DNA of 64,000 nucleotides from Bacillus sp. UNC41MFS5 (GCF_000686805.1 NZ_KK366019.1:367665-431664); one strand, 5' to 3'. Shown: positions 20,865 to 30,198, counted from the stretch's first letter. The notes: generated by a model from the letters alone, not told the origin. Program-made: numbers and translations.

Positions 20865-23420
20865 CTATTGAGCTAATTTTGTCACCTGTGCAGGAGTAAG
20901 GGCCCCATTATAAACCTTCAATTCATCCATTAAGCCTTTGAAGGGGGTATCCCACCAGTTGACTCCTAGGCTGAAGCTGGCATTGTTTGTCGTATAAATA
21001 TTCGAGAAGTTTGTACCTGTAAACTTTTCAACACCGTTCACGTACACCTTAATCGTTCCGTTATCAACAGTAAATGCTAAATGTGTCCATTCACCGGTCT
21101 TAATCGTTAACCCTGAAGAAGCATCGTACCATTTGGCACTTCCAGACCAGACCATCGTGTTCCCGCCAGCTGGACCATTTGGAACAAGGCTGACCCAGCT
21201 ATTAGGGTCTGTAGCACCAAAGAAGGTGGTTGTATACATGGTTAATTGTTCAGGCTTTAACCATAGTGATACAGAATATTGGTTGCTTGAGATTAATCCG
21301 TTTGGTAAGCGAATACCAGAGGCACCATTAAAGACGGCCGCTTCGCCGCTTTTACCAGAAGCGTAAGAAATAGTCCCGCCCGTATTATCAATTCGATTAC
21401 CAGTAATGCTTCCTGGCCCAAATGTACCCGTTTTCTCATTCAGGTTATTTTCAAAGGAATATTGAGCTGCTAAGCCAGCCTCTTGATATGGCAGTACCTT
21501 AATCGTAAAGACTTTTTTGTCGGTTACATCCCCTTTGGAAATCGTTGCCGTAAGTGTAGCTGTACCAGGTTCTGAACCTGCTTCTGGACGAGTAATAACC
21601 CCTGTATTCGTTACAACATTTGCATTTGTAGTTTCCCAAGAGATCGTTATGTGGCGAGTACCTTCAGTTGATAGTGATAAATTCGAAATTACATTTTCTG
21701 TATCACCAAGATCCAGGTCCTTAACCACTGCTGTTACAACTTCCTGATCAGTTTTATATGCTAGTCTACTTCCCCAAACAGAAATTCCTTCGTTTGAAAG
21801 GGCAGTAAATGTCATCACATTACTCTTTGAAACAGGATTCCACTCTCTGACGAACACTCCGTTATAGGTATGCCCATCGATAGTTAATTCCGCTTGGTTA
21901 TGGCTGGTTTTCTTCCATGTACCAGTTACATCACCAGTAATTGTACCATCCTCATTTAATCGAGTGTAAACAGATTTATTAATCGCAGCTGAATAATCTT
22001 TTCCTTGGTTAATAAATTGATAGTCGCCAATTAGGTCTTGTCTATTCACCTTGTCTAACGTTTCACCTTTGTAGCGATACGGCGCAACCACTGGCCAGCC
22101 GTCTTTATTCATAAACATCTGGTGAACACGGACTTCATGATACTCTCCTGATTGTGGGAAGCGGCTGTGGAAAACCAAGAACTGCTGTCCAGTTTTCGGA
22201 TCTAAGTAAACAGAGTTGTGTCCAGGAGAAAGATAACCTACACCGATTCCTGTTCCAGGGTCGCCAACTTTTCGTTCAAATAAGAAGTTCCCCATGATTT
22301 TATTTCCATAAGGGGTATTTGCGACATCACTTGGTAAAACGGCATTTTGTCCGGAGGCATCTACATAAGGACCATCTGGGCTCTTAGAACGGAACTGTCT
22401 CATGTTATAGCCGCCGTCAGCCCCTAACCAGCCGTACGTTACATATAAATAATAATAGTCAGTGTTCTTATCATAGACAACATAAGGACCTTCACCGGAT
22501 TTATAATAGCCACCAGCTATTTTTGTTCCAAAATAACGGTCAACTAGACGCCCGTCAGCGGTTTTTCCATCTTTTCCAGGGTAAATTGCCTTACCAGTTT
22601 TTTCATCAATCTGAAGGACATAAATTCCGCCAGACCAAGATCCGTAAGTCATCCATAGTTTCCCATCCTTGTCATAAAACACAGTGGAATCAATCGCATT
22701 TGGATAATTATAATTATTGTAAGACCCATTCGTAGTAAACCAATCATCTCTTGGTCCTTCTAAGGTACCATTGTTTACAAGCTGGCCAATGTTTGTATTG
22801 GTCCATTTTTTATTAACATTACTGCTGGCATCCTTCGCATCATTTTTCGTAAAACCAGAATATACGATGGTGTCCACGTATTTATAAGGACCTTCAATAT
22901 TCTGTGATACGGCAAAACCAATCGCAGAACGGATATAAGTAGAGGAAGCACTATAATAAATCATATAGGCACCCTTTGTTCCGTCCTCATTAACATAGTT
23001 TTTGTTATAGAAAACATCTGGAGCCCAGACCGCAAAGCCGCCTTTACTGTCAGAATCGTTTTCACCGGCCCATTTAAAAGAACCAGCTAGATTCTTTGAT
23101 AAATCACCATATAACGCATTATTAGGTGTTGTATACCCATTCGTAAAGGTTTGCCAATGAATCAAATCGGTTGATTTAGCTGCCTCAATGTGGGAGCCGA
23201 AGACATAAAAGGTATCACCATCTTTTACAATGGAAGGGTCATGTACAGATACATTTTGAAAATTTGGATCCTCACCTGAATAGTCAAGGTTTGGCTTATT
23301 GCTATTTTCACTTGGCTGGGCAGTAGATTGCGCAGTTGTTTCCCCAAATACAGCACTTGGGATGATTAATAAAAGCGTTAAGAACATAAAGGTAAATATT
23401 TGAAGCATGCGTTTCCTCAT
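20865..23420 (-). CDS. Secreted GH43 endo-arabinanase with Ig-like and LamG domains
   Basis: This 851-residue extracellular enzyme should cut alpha-1,5-arabinan into the oligosaccharides imported by AraNPQ. A signal peptide ends near VFGETTA (residue 26). The GH43 domain spans about residues 55-440: catalytic Asp in SVHDPSIV, Asp in NYPNAIDSTVFYD and Glu in SGEGPYVVYD. A small C-terminal module (to about 565), as in B. subtilis Abn2, follows. An Ig-like domain (about 565-645) and a LamG/concanavalin-like domain (about 650-850, with WLKPEQLT and GLMDELKVYNGAL) add probable polysaccharide binding. The start follows AAGGGAG. A cre-like box and a palindrome lie upstream. Confidence 0.9.
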   Translation of the reverse strand: MRKRMLQIFTFMFLTLLLIIPSAVFGETTAQSTAQPSENSNKPNLDYSGEDPNFQNVSVHDPSIVKDGDTFYVFGSHIEAAKSTDLIHWQTFTNGYTTPNNALYGDLSKNLAGSFKWAGENDSDSKGGFAVWAPDVFYNKNYVNEDGTKGAYMIYYSASSTYIRSAIGFAVSQNIEGPYKYVDTIVYSGFTKNDAKDASSNVNKKWTNTNIGQLVNNGTLEGPRDDWFTTNGSYNNYNYPNAIDSTVFYDKDGKLWMTYGSWSGGIYVLQIDEKTGKAIYPGKDGKTADGRLVDRYFGTKIAGGYYKSGEGPYVVYDKNTDYYYLYVTYGWLGADGGYNMRQFRSKSPDGPYVDASGQNAVLPSDVANTPYGNKIMGNFLFERKVGDPGTGIGVGYLSPGHNSVYLDPKTGQQFLVFHSRFPQSGEYHEVRVHQMFMNKDGWPVVAPYRYKGETLDKVNRQDLIGDYQFINQGKDYSAAINKSVYTRLNEDGTITGDVTGTWKKTSHNQAELTIDGHTYNGVFVREWNPVSKSNVMTFTALSNEGISVWGSRLAYKTDQEVVTAVVKDLDLGDTENVISNLSLSTEGTRHITISWETTNANVVTNTGVITRPEAGSEPGTATLTATISKGDVTDKKVFTIKVLPYQEAGLAAQYSFENNLNEKTGTFGPGSITGNRIDNTGGTISYASGKSGEAAVFNGASGIRLPNGLISSNQYSVSLWLKPEQLTMYTTTFFGATDPNSWVSLVPNGPAGGNTMVWSGSAKWYDASSGLTIKTGEWTHLAFTVDNGTIKVYVNGVEKFTGTNFSNIYTTNNASFSLGVNWWDTPFKGLMDELKVYNGALTPAQVTKLAQ

Positions 23421-23510
23421 TAAAATTTCTCCCTTCTTTATGTACGATAAAAGAAATACGGCCCAAAATTGCTTCTGGCAATCACCACCATTTAGTAGAT
23501 TGATAACTTG

Positions 23511-23524
23511 TTTAACCGCTTACA
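23511..23524 (-). promoter_or_regulatory. cre-like site before the secreted arabinanase
   Basis: On the minus strand TGTAAGCGGTTAAA matches 13 of 14 cre positions. It lies about 90 bp before the start codon, suiting CcpA repression of an extracellular hydrolase gene. Confidence 0.55.
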
Positions 23525-23536
23525 AATATCATTAGT

Positions 23537-23554
23537 ATTAATATAAATATTAAT
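23537..23554. promoter_or_regulatory. ATTAATAT-AA-ATATTAAT palindrome before the arabinanase
   Basis: Two perfect 8-bp arms flank AA. The motif resembles the palindrome before the ArsR-type regulator gene and lies just upstream of the cre-like box. It is a candidate operator for that regulator. The rest of the 366-bp gap between the arabinanase and the truncated arabinanase is AT-rich with no further gene seen. Confidence 0.45.
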
Positions 23555-23744
23555 GAATTAATAGTACTGTAAATAAATAAATTCCTCATGGGTATATTCT
23601 CTTATTTTGATTCAATAGAAAATAAAATCTAATTAGAAAAGGGAGGTAATTTTAAGTTGTTTGATATAGAAATTTTTAAGTAGATTAGTCATAAACTCTT
23701 CATAATTATTTAGTTAATTTATTAATATTATTATTAATTATATA

Positions 23745-23758
23745 ATTAATATATTAAT
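23745..23758. promoter_or_regulatory. ATTAATATATTAAT palindrome before the truncated arabinanase
   Basis: A perfect 14-bp palindrome lies 28 bp before the start of the arabinanase remnant. It is part of an AT-rich run that also holds TTATTAATATTATTATTAA. It matches the outer arms of the two other palindromes in this locus. Confidence 0.4.
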
Positions 23759-23780
23759 GAATCGCTAGGAAGGGGAATAA

Positions 23781-24142
<362 letters not shown>

Positions 24143-24144
24143 AC

Positions 24145-24178
24145 AAGAACTTGCGCCGGTGTTAGGGCACAAGTTCTT
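24145..24178. terminator. Hairpin after the ABC remnant
   Basis: AAGAACTTGCGCC and GGGCACAAGTTCTT pair with a small internal mismatch around a short loop. It lies at the meeting point of two converging gene remnants and may once have ended both. Confidence 0.55.
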
Positions 24179-24606
24179 TATCTGTTTTATCTACAAGTTT
24201 ACTACTCCAAACGGATACACCTTCACTAGATAAAGCAGTAAATGTGATCACATAAAGTTCTGATGTTGGGTCCCATTGCTTGACGAATACTCCATAATAA
24301 GTATTACCATCTATTGTTATCCTGCTTGATTTGGCTTGTTTTTTTCCATGTACCTGACACATCACCGGAGATCGTATTATCTTTGTTTAAACGAATGAAA
24401 ACCGATTTATGAATAGCTGCTGAATATTCTTTTCCATGGTTAATCAATTAATATTCATCTATAAGGTCTTGTCTATTCACTTTATCAATAGTTTCACCTA
24501 CATATCGGTATGGAGCCACTATTGGCCAGCCATTTTTATTCATAAACATTTGATGGACTCGTACTTCATGATATTCACCAGATTGTGGGAAACGGCTATG
24601 TAAATA
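24162..24606 (-). pseudogene. Decayed second arabinanase gene (3' part)
   Basis: On the minus strand this segment is clearly related at DNA and protein level to 21756-22173 of the intact arabinanase, covering the end of the GH43 domain and the small module after it (MNKNGWPIVAPYRY, then VWSSKLVDKTDKELVP and a stop). An in-frame TAA replaces a Gln codon near 24449, a frameshift lies near 24325, and homology ends at about 24606. The stop after KELVP shows this copy never had the Ig-like and LamG domains, so it descends from a shorter, Abn2-like enzyme. The 190 bp to the next gene hold nothing I recognise. Confidence 0.85.
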
Positions 24607-24799
24607 TCTCTAGAGAAAATGGGGAAGAGAACACATTTCTTTTTCCATTTGCAATTTGCAATCAATAAAGACTTTCTATTTGCATTCCGGAATAAGTTAG
24701 GTAAAATTTAATATATCAAGGAGAATATCTCATATTTATAGTATTCAAATCATTAACTTAATTTTTTGATTAGCATTAATTCATTAAAAGGAGACTATC

Positions 24800-25504
24800 A
24801 TGGCAAAAAATAATAACAATAAGAAAAAAGAAGCAAAATCATCATCTGCTTTTACTTTTTGGATGATTGGATTGGTTGCCGTTTTTATTTTAGGTTTCAT
24901 CTTTTTAGGCAATCACTCCAAACAACAGGATAAAACAACAACAACAAAAATTGATTATAGCAATCAGCCATTCAAAGGGAAGGAGTCAGCACCTGTTTCG
25001 ATCATTGAATTCGGTGATTATAAATGTCCTAATTGCAAAAACTTTGGCAAGGATGTTGTACCCATTATTCAGAAGGAACTAGTTGATACCGGCAAAGCAA
25101 AGTTTTATTTTATGAATGATTCGTTTATTAACGTTGACTCCGAACGATCAGCTAAATTTGCAGAATCTGTATTCGCGGAACTTGGTAATGATACTTTTTG
25201 GAAATTCCATGAGCTCCTTTACGAAAAACAGCCCGAAGATACGAAATATGAGAAAATGGACGTTTTTACGGAAGACTTTTTGACTAATACCTTAAAAGAA
25301 GTGGCTAGCGATGAAGATGTTGACAAGGTCGTAAAGAATTTCGATGCTAAGAAATCCAATGATGCTTGGCAAAAAGATATGGATTACGCTGAAAAACTAG
25401 GTGTTACAGGAACCCCAACCATTTACGTTAATGGGGAAAAGTTTGATGGACAAACCATTGATGACTTAAAAGACATGGTTGAAAAAGCTGCAAAGGGTGA
25501 ATAA
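24800..25504 (+). CDS. bdbD: Membrane-anchored thiol-disulfide oxidase BdbD (DsbA-like)
   Basis: This 234-residue protein has a Lys/Asn-rich cytoplasmic start, one membrane anchor (about residues 18-38) and an extracellular thioredoxin-fold domain with an inserted helical part. The active site is CPNC in FGDYKCPNCKNF (about residues 76-79), with the cis-Pro loop GVTGTPTIYVNG near residue 200. It oxidises cysteines in exported proteins. AAAGGAG precedes the ATG. The bdbC gene starts 2 nt after its stop, giving the usual oxidase and quinone-reductase pair. Confidence 0.9.
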   Translation: MAKNNNNKKKEAKSSSAFTFWMIGLVAVFILGFIFLGNHSKQQDKTTTTKIDYSNQPFKGKESAPVSIIEFGDYKCPNCKNFGKDVVPIIQKELVDTGKAKFYFMNDSFINVDSERSAKFAESVFAELGNDTFWKFHELLYEKQPEDTKYEKMDVFTEDFLTNTLKEVASDEDVDKVVKNFDAKKSNDAWQKDMDYAEKLGVTGTPTIYVNGEKFDGQTIDDLKDMVEKAAKGE

Positions 25505-25506
25505 GC

Positions 25507-25911
25507 ATGAATAAGTCCTTACTTCTCGCCTGGATAGCTGCCATCATTGCCACACTAGGCAGTCTCTATTTTAGTGAGGTGATGCACTTTATTCCTTGTA
25601 CCCTTTGTTGGTATCAAAGGATATTTATGTACCCACTAGCGATCATCCTCGGAGTGGCAGTTTACAGAAACGACCAAGGCATCTATAAATACGCATTGCC
25701 GTTGTCTATCATTGGTCTGCTCATCGCAGGATACCATACTTTATTACAGAAAATACCGTATTTACAGCAGTTTGAAATGTGTACAAGCGGAGTCCCTTGC
25801 TCAAAGGATTACATTAACTGGCTTGGTTTTGTTACCATTCCGTTGTTAGCTTTCATTGCATTTACGATTATTACTGTCTGCTTAATCATAGTCTCTCGTA
25901 ACAAAAAATAA
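25507..25911 (+). CDS. bdbC: Disulfide bond formation protein BdbC (DsbB-like)
   Basis: This 134-residue membrane protein has four hydrophobic segments and two extracellular cysteine pairs: CTLC in FIPCTLCWYQR (about residues 32-38) and a second pair in MCTSGVPCSKDY (about residues 92-99). It re-oxidises BdbD and passes electrons to quinone. The gene overlaps the ribosome-binding region at the end of bdbD, so synthesis is coupled. A terminator follows. Confidence 0.92.
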   Translation: MNKSLLLAWIAAIIATLGSLYFSEVMHFIPCTLCWYQRIFMYPLAIILGVAVYRNDQGIYKYALPLSIIGLLIAGYHTLLQKIPYLQQFEMCTSGVPCSKDYINWLGFVTIPLLAFIAFTIITVCLIIVSRNKK

Positions 25912-25928
25912 ATTATAGTTCCATAAAA

Positions 25929-25966
25929 AAAGAGCGGTGAAACCAATAGGTTTGCCGCTCTTTTCT
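25929..25966. terminator. Terminator after bdbC
   Basis: AAAGAGCGG and CCGCTCTTT form a 9-bp stem followed by a T run. A-rich sequence on the other side lets it also serve the small minus-strand gene downstream. Confidence 0.8.
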
Positions 25967-25985
25967 GTTGACAGCTAAGCCTCAA

Positions 25986-26078
25986 TTAAAACATAAAGGA
26001 TGCTCCAACAATGATCAATAAAATAAACAACACAACGATTAATGCGAAGCTGCTGTTACTGCGATGATGATCGGACAT
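25986..26078 (-). CDS. YjcZ-family sporulation-type micropeptide
   Basis: This 30-residue peptide begins MSDHHRSNSSFALIVV and continues as one hydrophobic helix ending GASFMF. A polar start followed by a single membrane span ending in GASF is characteristic of the YjcZ/YjcM small sporulation proteins of Bacillaceae. AGGTGGTG precedes the ATG. The gene is too short for usual ORF cut-offs. Association with the spore coat or forespore membrane is family knowledge. The following 230 bp up to 26310 are non-coding as far as I can see. Confidence 0.8.
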   Translation of the reverse strand: MSDHHRSNSSFALIVVLFILLIIVGASFMF

Positions 26079-26309
26079 AAACTAATCACCACCTCGCTTA
26101 ATTATTACAATATATGCTTGAAGGGGTTGAGATGAAATGGACAAACGTTGATTAATAGGAGAAATATCAGGTGAATTTAATATGGAAAGACCGGTTGCAG
26201 AATTTTAATAAATAAATAATTTAATAGAACTTTTTATTGTAGTATAATAATATACAGTATTTGGTTTATGGGAAAGGCAGTCATTTTTTTCCAGGAGAGG
26301 TGTTAGGCA

Positions 26310-27290
26310 ATGGCAAGAATTTTTGTAGCAGGTGAGATCCCACAAAAGGGGTTAGAGATGTTGTTAGAACATCACGAGGTTGAAGTATTTTCAGGTGAGA
26401 AATTGATATCTGATACAGAATTAAAAGAGCGAATCAAAGATAAGGATGCTCTTCTCAGTTTATTATCTACCCCAGTAACAAAAGAAGTAATTGACCAAGC
26501 CTCTAATCTAAAAATCATAGCAAACTATGGAGCTGGATTTAATAATATTGACTTTGAATATGCGGCATCCAAAGAAATCCCAGTTACCAATACACCTATA
26601 GCGTCAACAGCTTCAACGGCAGACTTGACTATTGCCCTTTTACTTGCCTCAGCAAGGAGAGTAGCTGAAGGGGATGAAGTCTGTCGGACGGTTGGTTTTA
26701 ATGGGTGGGCCCCGCTTTATTTTCGAGGCCGAGAAGTAACAGGAAAAACCATCGGTATAATTGGATTTGGTCAAATTGGCCAAGCGGTTGCGAAAAGAGC
26801 GGCTGCCTTTGATATGAAGGTTCTATATACGGGCCCGAATCGAAAAAGCCAAGAAGTTGAACAGGCCCTAAACGCGACCTATGTATCGTTTGATGAGTTA
26901 GTGGCAGAATCAGATTTTATTACGATAAATTGTTCTTATAATCCAACGCTGAAACACATGTTCAGCACGAAGCAGTTTGAAATGATGAAATCCACTTCAT
27001 ATTTAATTAACTGTGCCCGTGGACCAATCGTTGACGAGGCGGCACTGATCCAGGCCTTAGCGAAGAAACAGATTGAGGGAGCAGGAATTGACGTATTTGA
27101 ATTCGAACCTGAAATTAGTGAAGGTTTAAAAAAGCTGAAAAACGTTGTTTTAACTCCACATATCGGGAATGCTACTTATGAAGCACGCGAGACAATGGCG
27201 ATTATTGCTGCGGGAAACATTGTTAAAATGTTAAACGGTGAAGCACCGTCGAATGTGGTTAATGGGGTTAAGGAAACAATCCTCGTTTAA
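26310..27290 (+). CDS. D-2-hydroxyacid dehydrogenase (glyoxylate/hydroxypyruvate reductase type)
   Basis: This 326-residue NAD(P)-dependent enzyme has the Rossmann motif GIIGFGQIG (about residues 149-157). The catalytic Arg lies in NCARGPIVDE, the Glu in FEFEPEI and the His in LTPHIGNAT. A glyoxylate or hydroxypyruvate/D-glycerate substrate is typical for this branch, but D-lactate-like substrates cannot be excluded. AGGAGAGG precedes the ATG by about 9 nt. It is flanked by terminators and seems monocistronic. Confidence 0.85.
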   Translation: MARIFVAGEIPQKGLEMLLEHHEVEVFSGEKLISDTELKERIKDKDALLSLLSTPVTKEVIDQASNLKIIANYGAGFNNIDFEYAASKEIPVTNTPIASTASTADLTIALLLASARRVAEGDEVCRTVGFNGWAPLYFRGREVTGKTIGIIGFGQIGQAVAKRAAAFDMKVLYTGPNRKSQEVEQALNATYVSFDELVAESDFITINCSYNPTLKHMFSTKQFEMMKSTSYLINCARGPIVDEAALIQALAKKQIEGAGIDVFEFEPEISEGLKKLKNVVLTPHIGNATYEARETMAIIAAGNIVKMLNGEAPSNVVNGVKETILV

Positions 27291-27306
27291 AACAAATGAT
27301 TGGCAA

Positions 27307-27336
27307 TAAAAAGACGGCAGCTGCCGTCTTTTTTTA
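27307..27336. terminator. Bidirectional terminator
   Basis: The 20-bp perfect palindrome AAGACGGCAGCTGCCGTCTT (27311-27330) has A tracts before and T7 after, ending the converging dehydrogenase and thioredoxin reductase genes. Confidence 0.85.
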
Positions 27337-27338
27337 GA

Positions 27339-28613
27339 TTAACTATATTGTGGGCGTAGTTTAGTGCGTTTATTAACATGCTGCTCGGCACTTAAAGCTG
27401 CAATTGCCCCGTCAGCTGCTGAAATAACCGCTTGTTTAATCGGTGTTCTTCTAGCGTCACCGCCTGCAAAGACACCATCAACATTTGTGCGAAGGTACTC
27501 ATCTACCATAACATAGCCTTCTTCATCGCGGATAACTGCTCCTTTTAAGAAGTCTGTTCCTGGCATCATTCCACCGAGGTATAAGAAAATTCCATCCACA
27601 TCCCATACCTGCTCTTCCTTTTTATCCGTAAGTACAACAATTTGCTCTACACTATCTGTCCCAATAATTTCTCTTACACGATGACGTTTATAAATTTCTA
27701 CATTTGAGTTATTTTCCAAAACAGAAAGATCTACATCGCCCTTTAATTCAGTTGGAATTAACAGCTTCACTGTTTTACAATACTTGGCCAATGTTTCTGC
27801 CTCGTGTATAGCTTCATCATTATCACCAACAACAGCGACCACTCTGTCCTGATAAAACGCGGCATCACAAGTTGAACAATAGCTTACACCACGCCCTGTG
27901 TATTCTTCTTCCCCTTTAATCTTACCGGAAGGCGCTTTTGCTCCTACTGCAATAAAGACACTTTTAGCCTTTATGGTTCCTTCAGCTAATTCTATCATTT
28001 TTATTTCATCTGAAAAATTAACGGATAGGACATTTGATCGAACGAATTCTGCTCCAAAATCCTTCGCTTGTGCCTGCATTCTTGTTAACAGTTCAAGCCC
28101 CGTAACTTCTTCGCGTACGCCTGGGTAGTTCGCGATTTTATGAGTGATAGCGAGCGTGCCTGCTTTTGGTGCTTTATCAATGACAAGAGTCTTTAATTTG
28201 CCTCGAGCCGCATATACAGCAGCAGATGCTCCAGCGGGACCGCCGCCGATCGTAACAAAATCATAGACTTCTTCAAGCACTTTTTCATTGACTGATTGAA
28301 AGATAGAATCGGCATTTGCATCACTAGTTTCAATCTTTGCAGAACTCACCACGGAGACTTGGTCTTCTGATAGTCCAAGCAATTTGTTTAATTTTTTCTC
28401 TTGAAAGCCAAGGACCAGTTTTCCATTAATAAGTGTTGCTGGTGTTCCATAAATTTTCCGTTCCTTTAATTGCTCAAAATATTCTTTATGTATAGAAGCA
28501 TTCCGTTCTTCGAAATCAATGTTACGATCTTTTAGGAATGATTTTACTTTTTCACAATAGGGACAGCCGGTACTGCTATAAACGATTACTTCAGGTTTAG
28601 ACAATTTTGCCAA
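27339..28613 (-). CDS. Glutaredoxin-thioredoxin reductase fusion flavoprotein
   Basis: This 424-residue protein joins a glutaredoxin domain (about residues 1-80, active site CPYC at 18-21 and cis-Pro in YGTPATLING) to a thioredoxin-reductase-like domain (about 112-420). The latter has an FAD motif TIGGGPAGASAAVYAARG, the redox pair CSTC in SYCSTCDAAFY and the C-terminal GVFAGGDARR. The pyridine-nucleotide site reads VVGDNDEAIHEAETLA rather than GGGNSA. Normal reductases are about 315 residues, so the extra 110 are a built-in electron acceptor. It probably reduces its own glutaredoxin with NAD(P)H for thiol or peroxide defence. Confidence 0.85.
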   Translation of the reverse strand: MAKLSKPEVIVYSSTGCPYCEKVKSFLKDRNIDFEERNASIHKEYFEQLKERKIYGTPATLINGKLVLGFQEKKLNKLLGLSEDQVSVVSSAKIETSDANADSIFQSVNEKVLEEVYDFVTIGGGPAGASAAVYAARGKLKTLVIDKAPKAGTLAITHKIANYPGVREEVTGLELLTRMQAQAKDFGAEFVRSNVLSVNFSDEIKMIELAEGTIKAKSVFIAVGAKAPSGKIKGEEEYTGRGVSYCSTCDAAFYQDRVVAVVGDNDEAIHEAETLAKYCKTVKLLIPTELKGDVDLSVLENNSNVEIYKRHRVREIIGTDSVEQIVVLTDKKEEQVWDVDGIFLYLGGMMPGTDFLKGAVIRDEEGYVMVDEYLRTNVDGVFAGGDARRTPIKQAVISAADGAIAALSAEQHVNKRTKLRPQYS

Positions 28614-28697
28614 CCTCCATTTTTTGTTATATTTGATTGATTTTATAATAATATAAATATTAAATAGAAGTCAATACTTTTTAATAATTATTATAAA

Positions 28698-28731
28698 TAA
28701 AAAATCAGTCCAACCAATGGTTGGACTGATA
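28698..28731 (-). terminator. Terminator of the Dps gene
   Basis: ATCAGTCCAACC and GGTTGGACTGAT pair perfectly over 12 bp with a 3-nt loop. On the minus strand a T tract follows, directly after the Dps stop codon. Confidence 0.85.
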
Positions 28732-28739
28732 GTGTGATT

Positions 28740-29186
28740 CTATATGGATTTGCCTAAGAAAGCTGTTAGCATCCAAACATGTTTCTCAAGACCAGAATGG
28801 ATCGCAAGCAGCATATCACCTGTTGTTTCATCATGATTCTCATCGGCGAAGCTCATGCCTTCTTTCAGTTCGCCAATAATAATTGAGAAGTCGTTAATAA
28901 TCGATTCAACCATTTCATCCGCGGATTCGGAACCTGACGCTTCTTTAATCGAAGTGATTTCAAGGTATTCCTTCATCGTAGCAGCGGGTTTTCCACCGAT
29001 GGCTAGCAAGCGTTCTGCTAGCTCATCGACATGAAGGCCAGCTTCATTATAAAACTCTTCAAATTTGACATGTAAGGTGAAAAATTGTCCACCCTTCACA
29101 TACCAATGATAGTTATGTAACTTCGTATACAAGACAGACCAGTTTGCAATCTGTTTGTTAAGTACGCTTACTAATTGATTTTCCAT
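28740..29186 (-). CDS. dps: Dps-family ferritin-like DNA/iron protection protein
   Basis: This 148-residue protein forms dodecamers that store iron and shield DNA from peroxide. The intersubunit ferroxidase residues are in [10 protein letters not shown] (His about 27), [31 protein letters not shown] (His and Asp/Glu ligands). GAGGCTATTTAAT at the start contains AGGAGG. Its position next to a thiol reductase suggests an oxidative-stress theme. A PerR box is expected for Bacillus Dps genes but I could not make a convincing match. Confidence 0.92.
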   Translation of the reverse strand: MENQLVSVLNKQIANWSVLYTKLHNYHWYVKGGQFFTLHVKFEEFYNEAGLHVDELAERLLAIGGKPAATMKEYLEITSIKEASGSESADEMVESIINDFSIIIGELKEGMSFADENHDETTGDMLLAIHSGLEKHVWMLTAFLGKSI

Positions 29187-29553
29187 ATTAAATAGCCTCC
29201 TTTTTTAAGTTCACTTATATTATTACCAAAGATTGAGGTAGAATCCTGTATGAATTTAAGGAATTTGTTGTCAATTTAGTGAAGAATCATTGGCTTAAAA
29301 TGTATTCCGTACTTTTTTAATGTTACAAGAATGAAACAATCTGTAATAATTTGACCTATATTTTCCATGCCTACCACCTTATGGAAGTTAATTATTTATG
29401 GAAGATAATTCTATTTGATAGATAAATCCTTTCATACTGGGCGCGATCTTACCCCATTTGTCCTTACCACTTTTTGGGTAATGAAACCGATTGTAACAAC
29501 TGTTAGCCTTATTAGTATGACAAGCCAGGGACAAATATTGGGGGTATTAAACT
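29187..29553. other. Intergenic region, no gene seen
   Basis: This 367-bp gap separates divergent genes, Dps on the left and a cell-wall hydrolase on the right, so it must hold both promoters. I find no convincing -35/-10 pair, hairpin or small ORF with a ribosome binding site. Confidence 0.5.
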
Positions 29554-30156
29554 ATGAATAAATTTAAAAAATTACTAATTGCGACCGGACTTATCCTATC
29601 CATGTCAGCTTTTACGTTAAATGGAACAACTGAAGCGGCAACAACGACACATAAAGTACAATCAGGTGAAACTTATTGGAAAATTGCCGCGAAATATGGT
29701 GTGACAGTTAATAATCTAAAAAAAGCAAACAACAAAACTAGTAATCTTCTTTATGCGGGATCTAATCTAGTAATCCCGAATTCTTCCATTACTGCAGCAG
29801 AAAAAGATTTGATGGCCCGACTAGTTCGTGCTGAGGCAGTGGGTGAGCCGTATGCAGGGAAAGTGGCTGTTGCAACTGTTATTCTTAACCGTGTTTCCAG
29901 CCCAGATTTCCCTAATACCGTTAAAGGTGTTATTTATGAAAAGTCGAATGGATACTATGCCTTCACGCCTGTAAAAAATGGTACCATAAACCAACCAGCT
30001 GATGCTGCTTCAAAAAGAGCTGTGAATGAAGCACTTGCTTTTAGAGGGCAGGGGAACGGTTCATTATTTTTCTATAATCCAAAAACAGCCGTAAGTAAGT
30101 GGATCTATTCTCGTCCAGTAACGGTAACCATTGGTAACCACCGATTCGCGAAATAA
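29554..30156 (+). CDS. Secreted LysM cell-wall hydrolase (SleB/CwlJ type)
   Basis: This 200-residue protein has a signal peptide (about residues 1-29, ending TTEAAT), one LysM domain (about 33-76, HKVQSGETYWKIAAKYGVTV) for peptidoglycan binding, and a Hydrolase_2 domain (about 80-200). The latter starts MARLVRAEAVGEPYAGKVAVA, where the Glu is the expected catalytic residue of SleB-type lytic enzymes. Such proteins act on cortex or vegetative cell wall. GGGGGTA lies before the ATG. A strong terminator follows. Confidence 0.88.
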   Translation: MNKFKKLLIATGLILSMSAFTLNGTTEAATTTHKVQSGETYWKIAAKYGVTVNNLKKANNKTSNLLYAGSNLVIPNSSITAAEKDLMARLVRAEAVGEPYAGKVAVATVILNRVSSPDFPNTVKGVIYEKSNGYYAFTPVKNGTINQPADAASKRAVNEALAFRGQGNGSLFFYNPKTAVSKWIYSRPVTVTIGNHRFAK

Positions 30157-30198
30157 AAGCTATTATAAGGTAGTATTTCAAAAAAATTGCAAACTAAA

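Noticed and set aside
28646..29225. Possible PerR boxes before the glutaredoxin-reductase fusion and Dps (both contain TAATAATATAA)
   Set aside because: The right halves do not fit TTATAATNATTATAA, and such AT-rich strings are common in this DNA.
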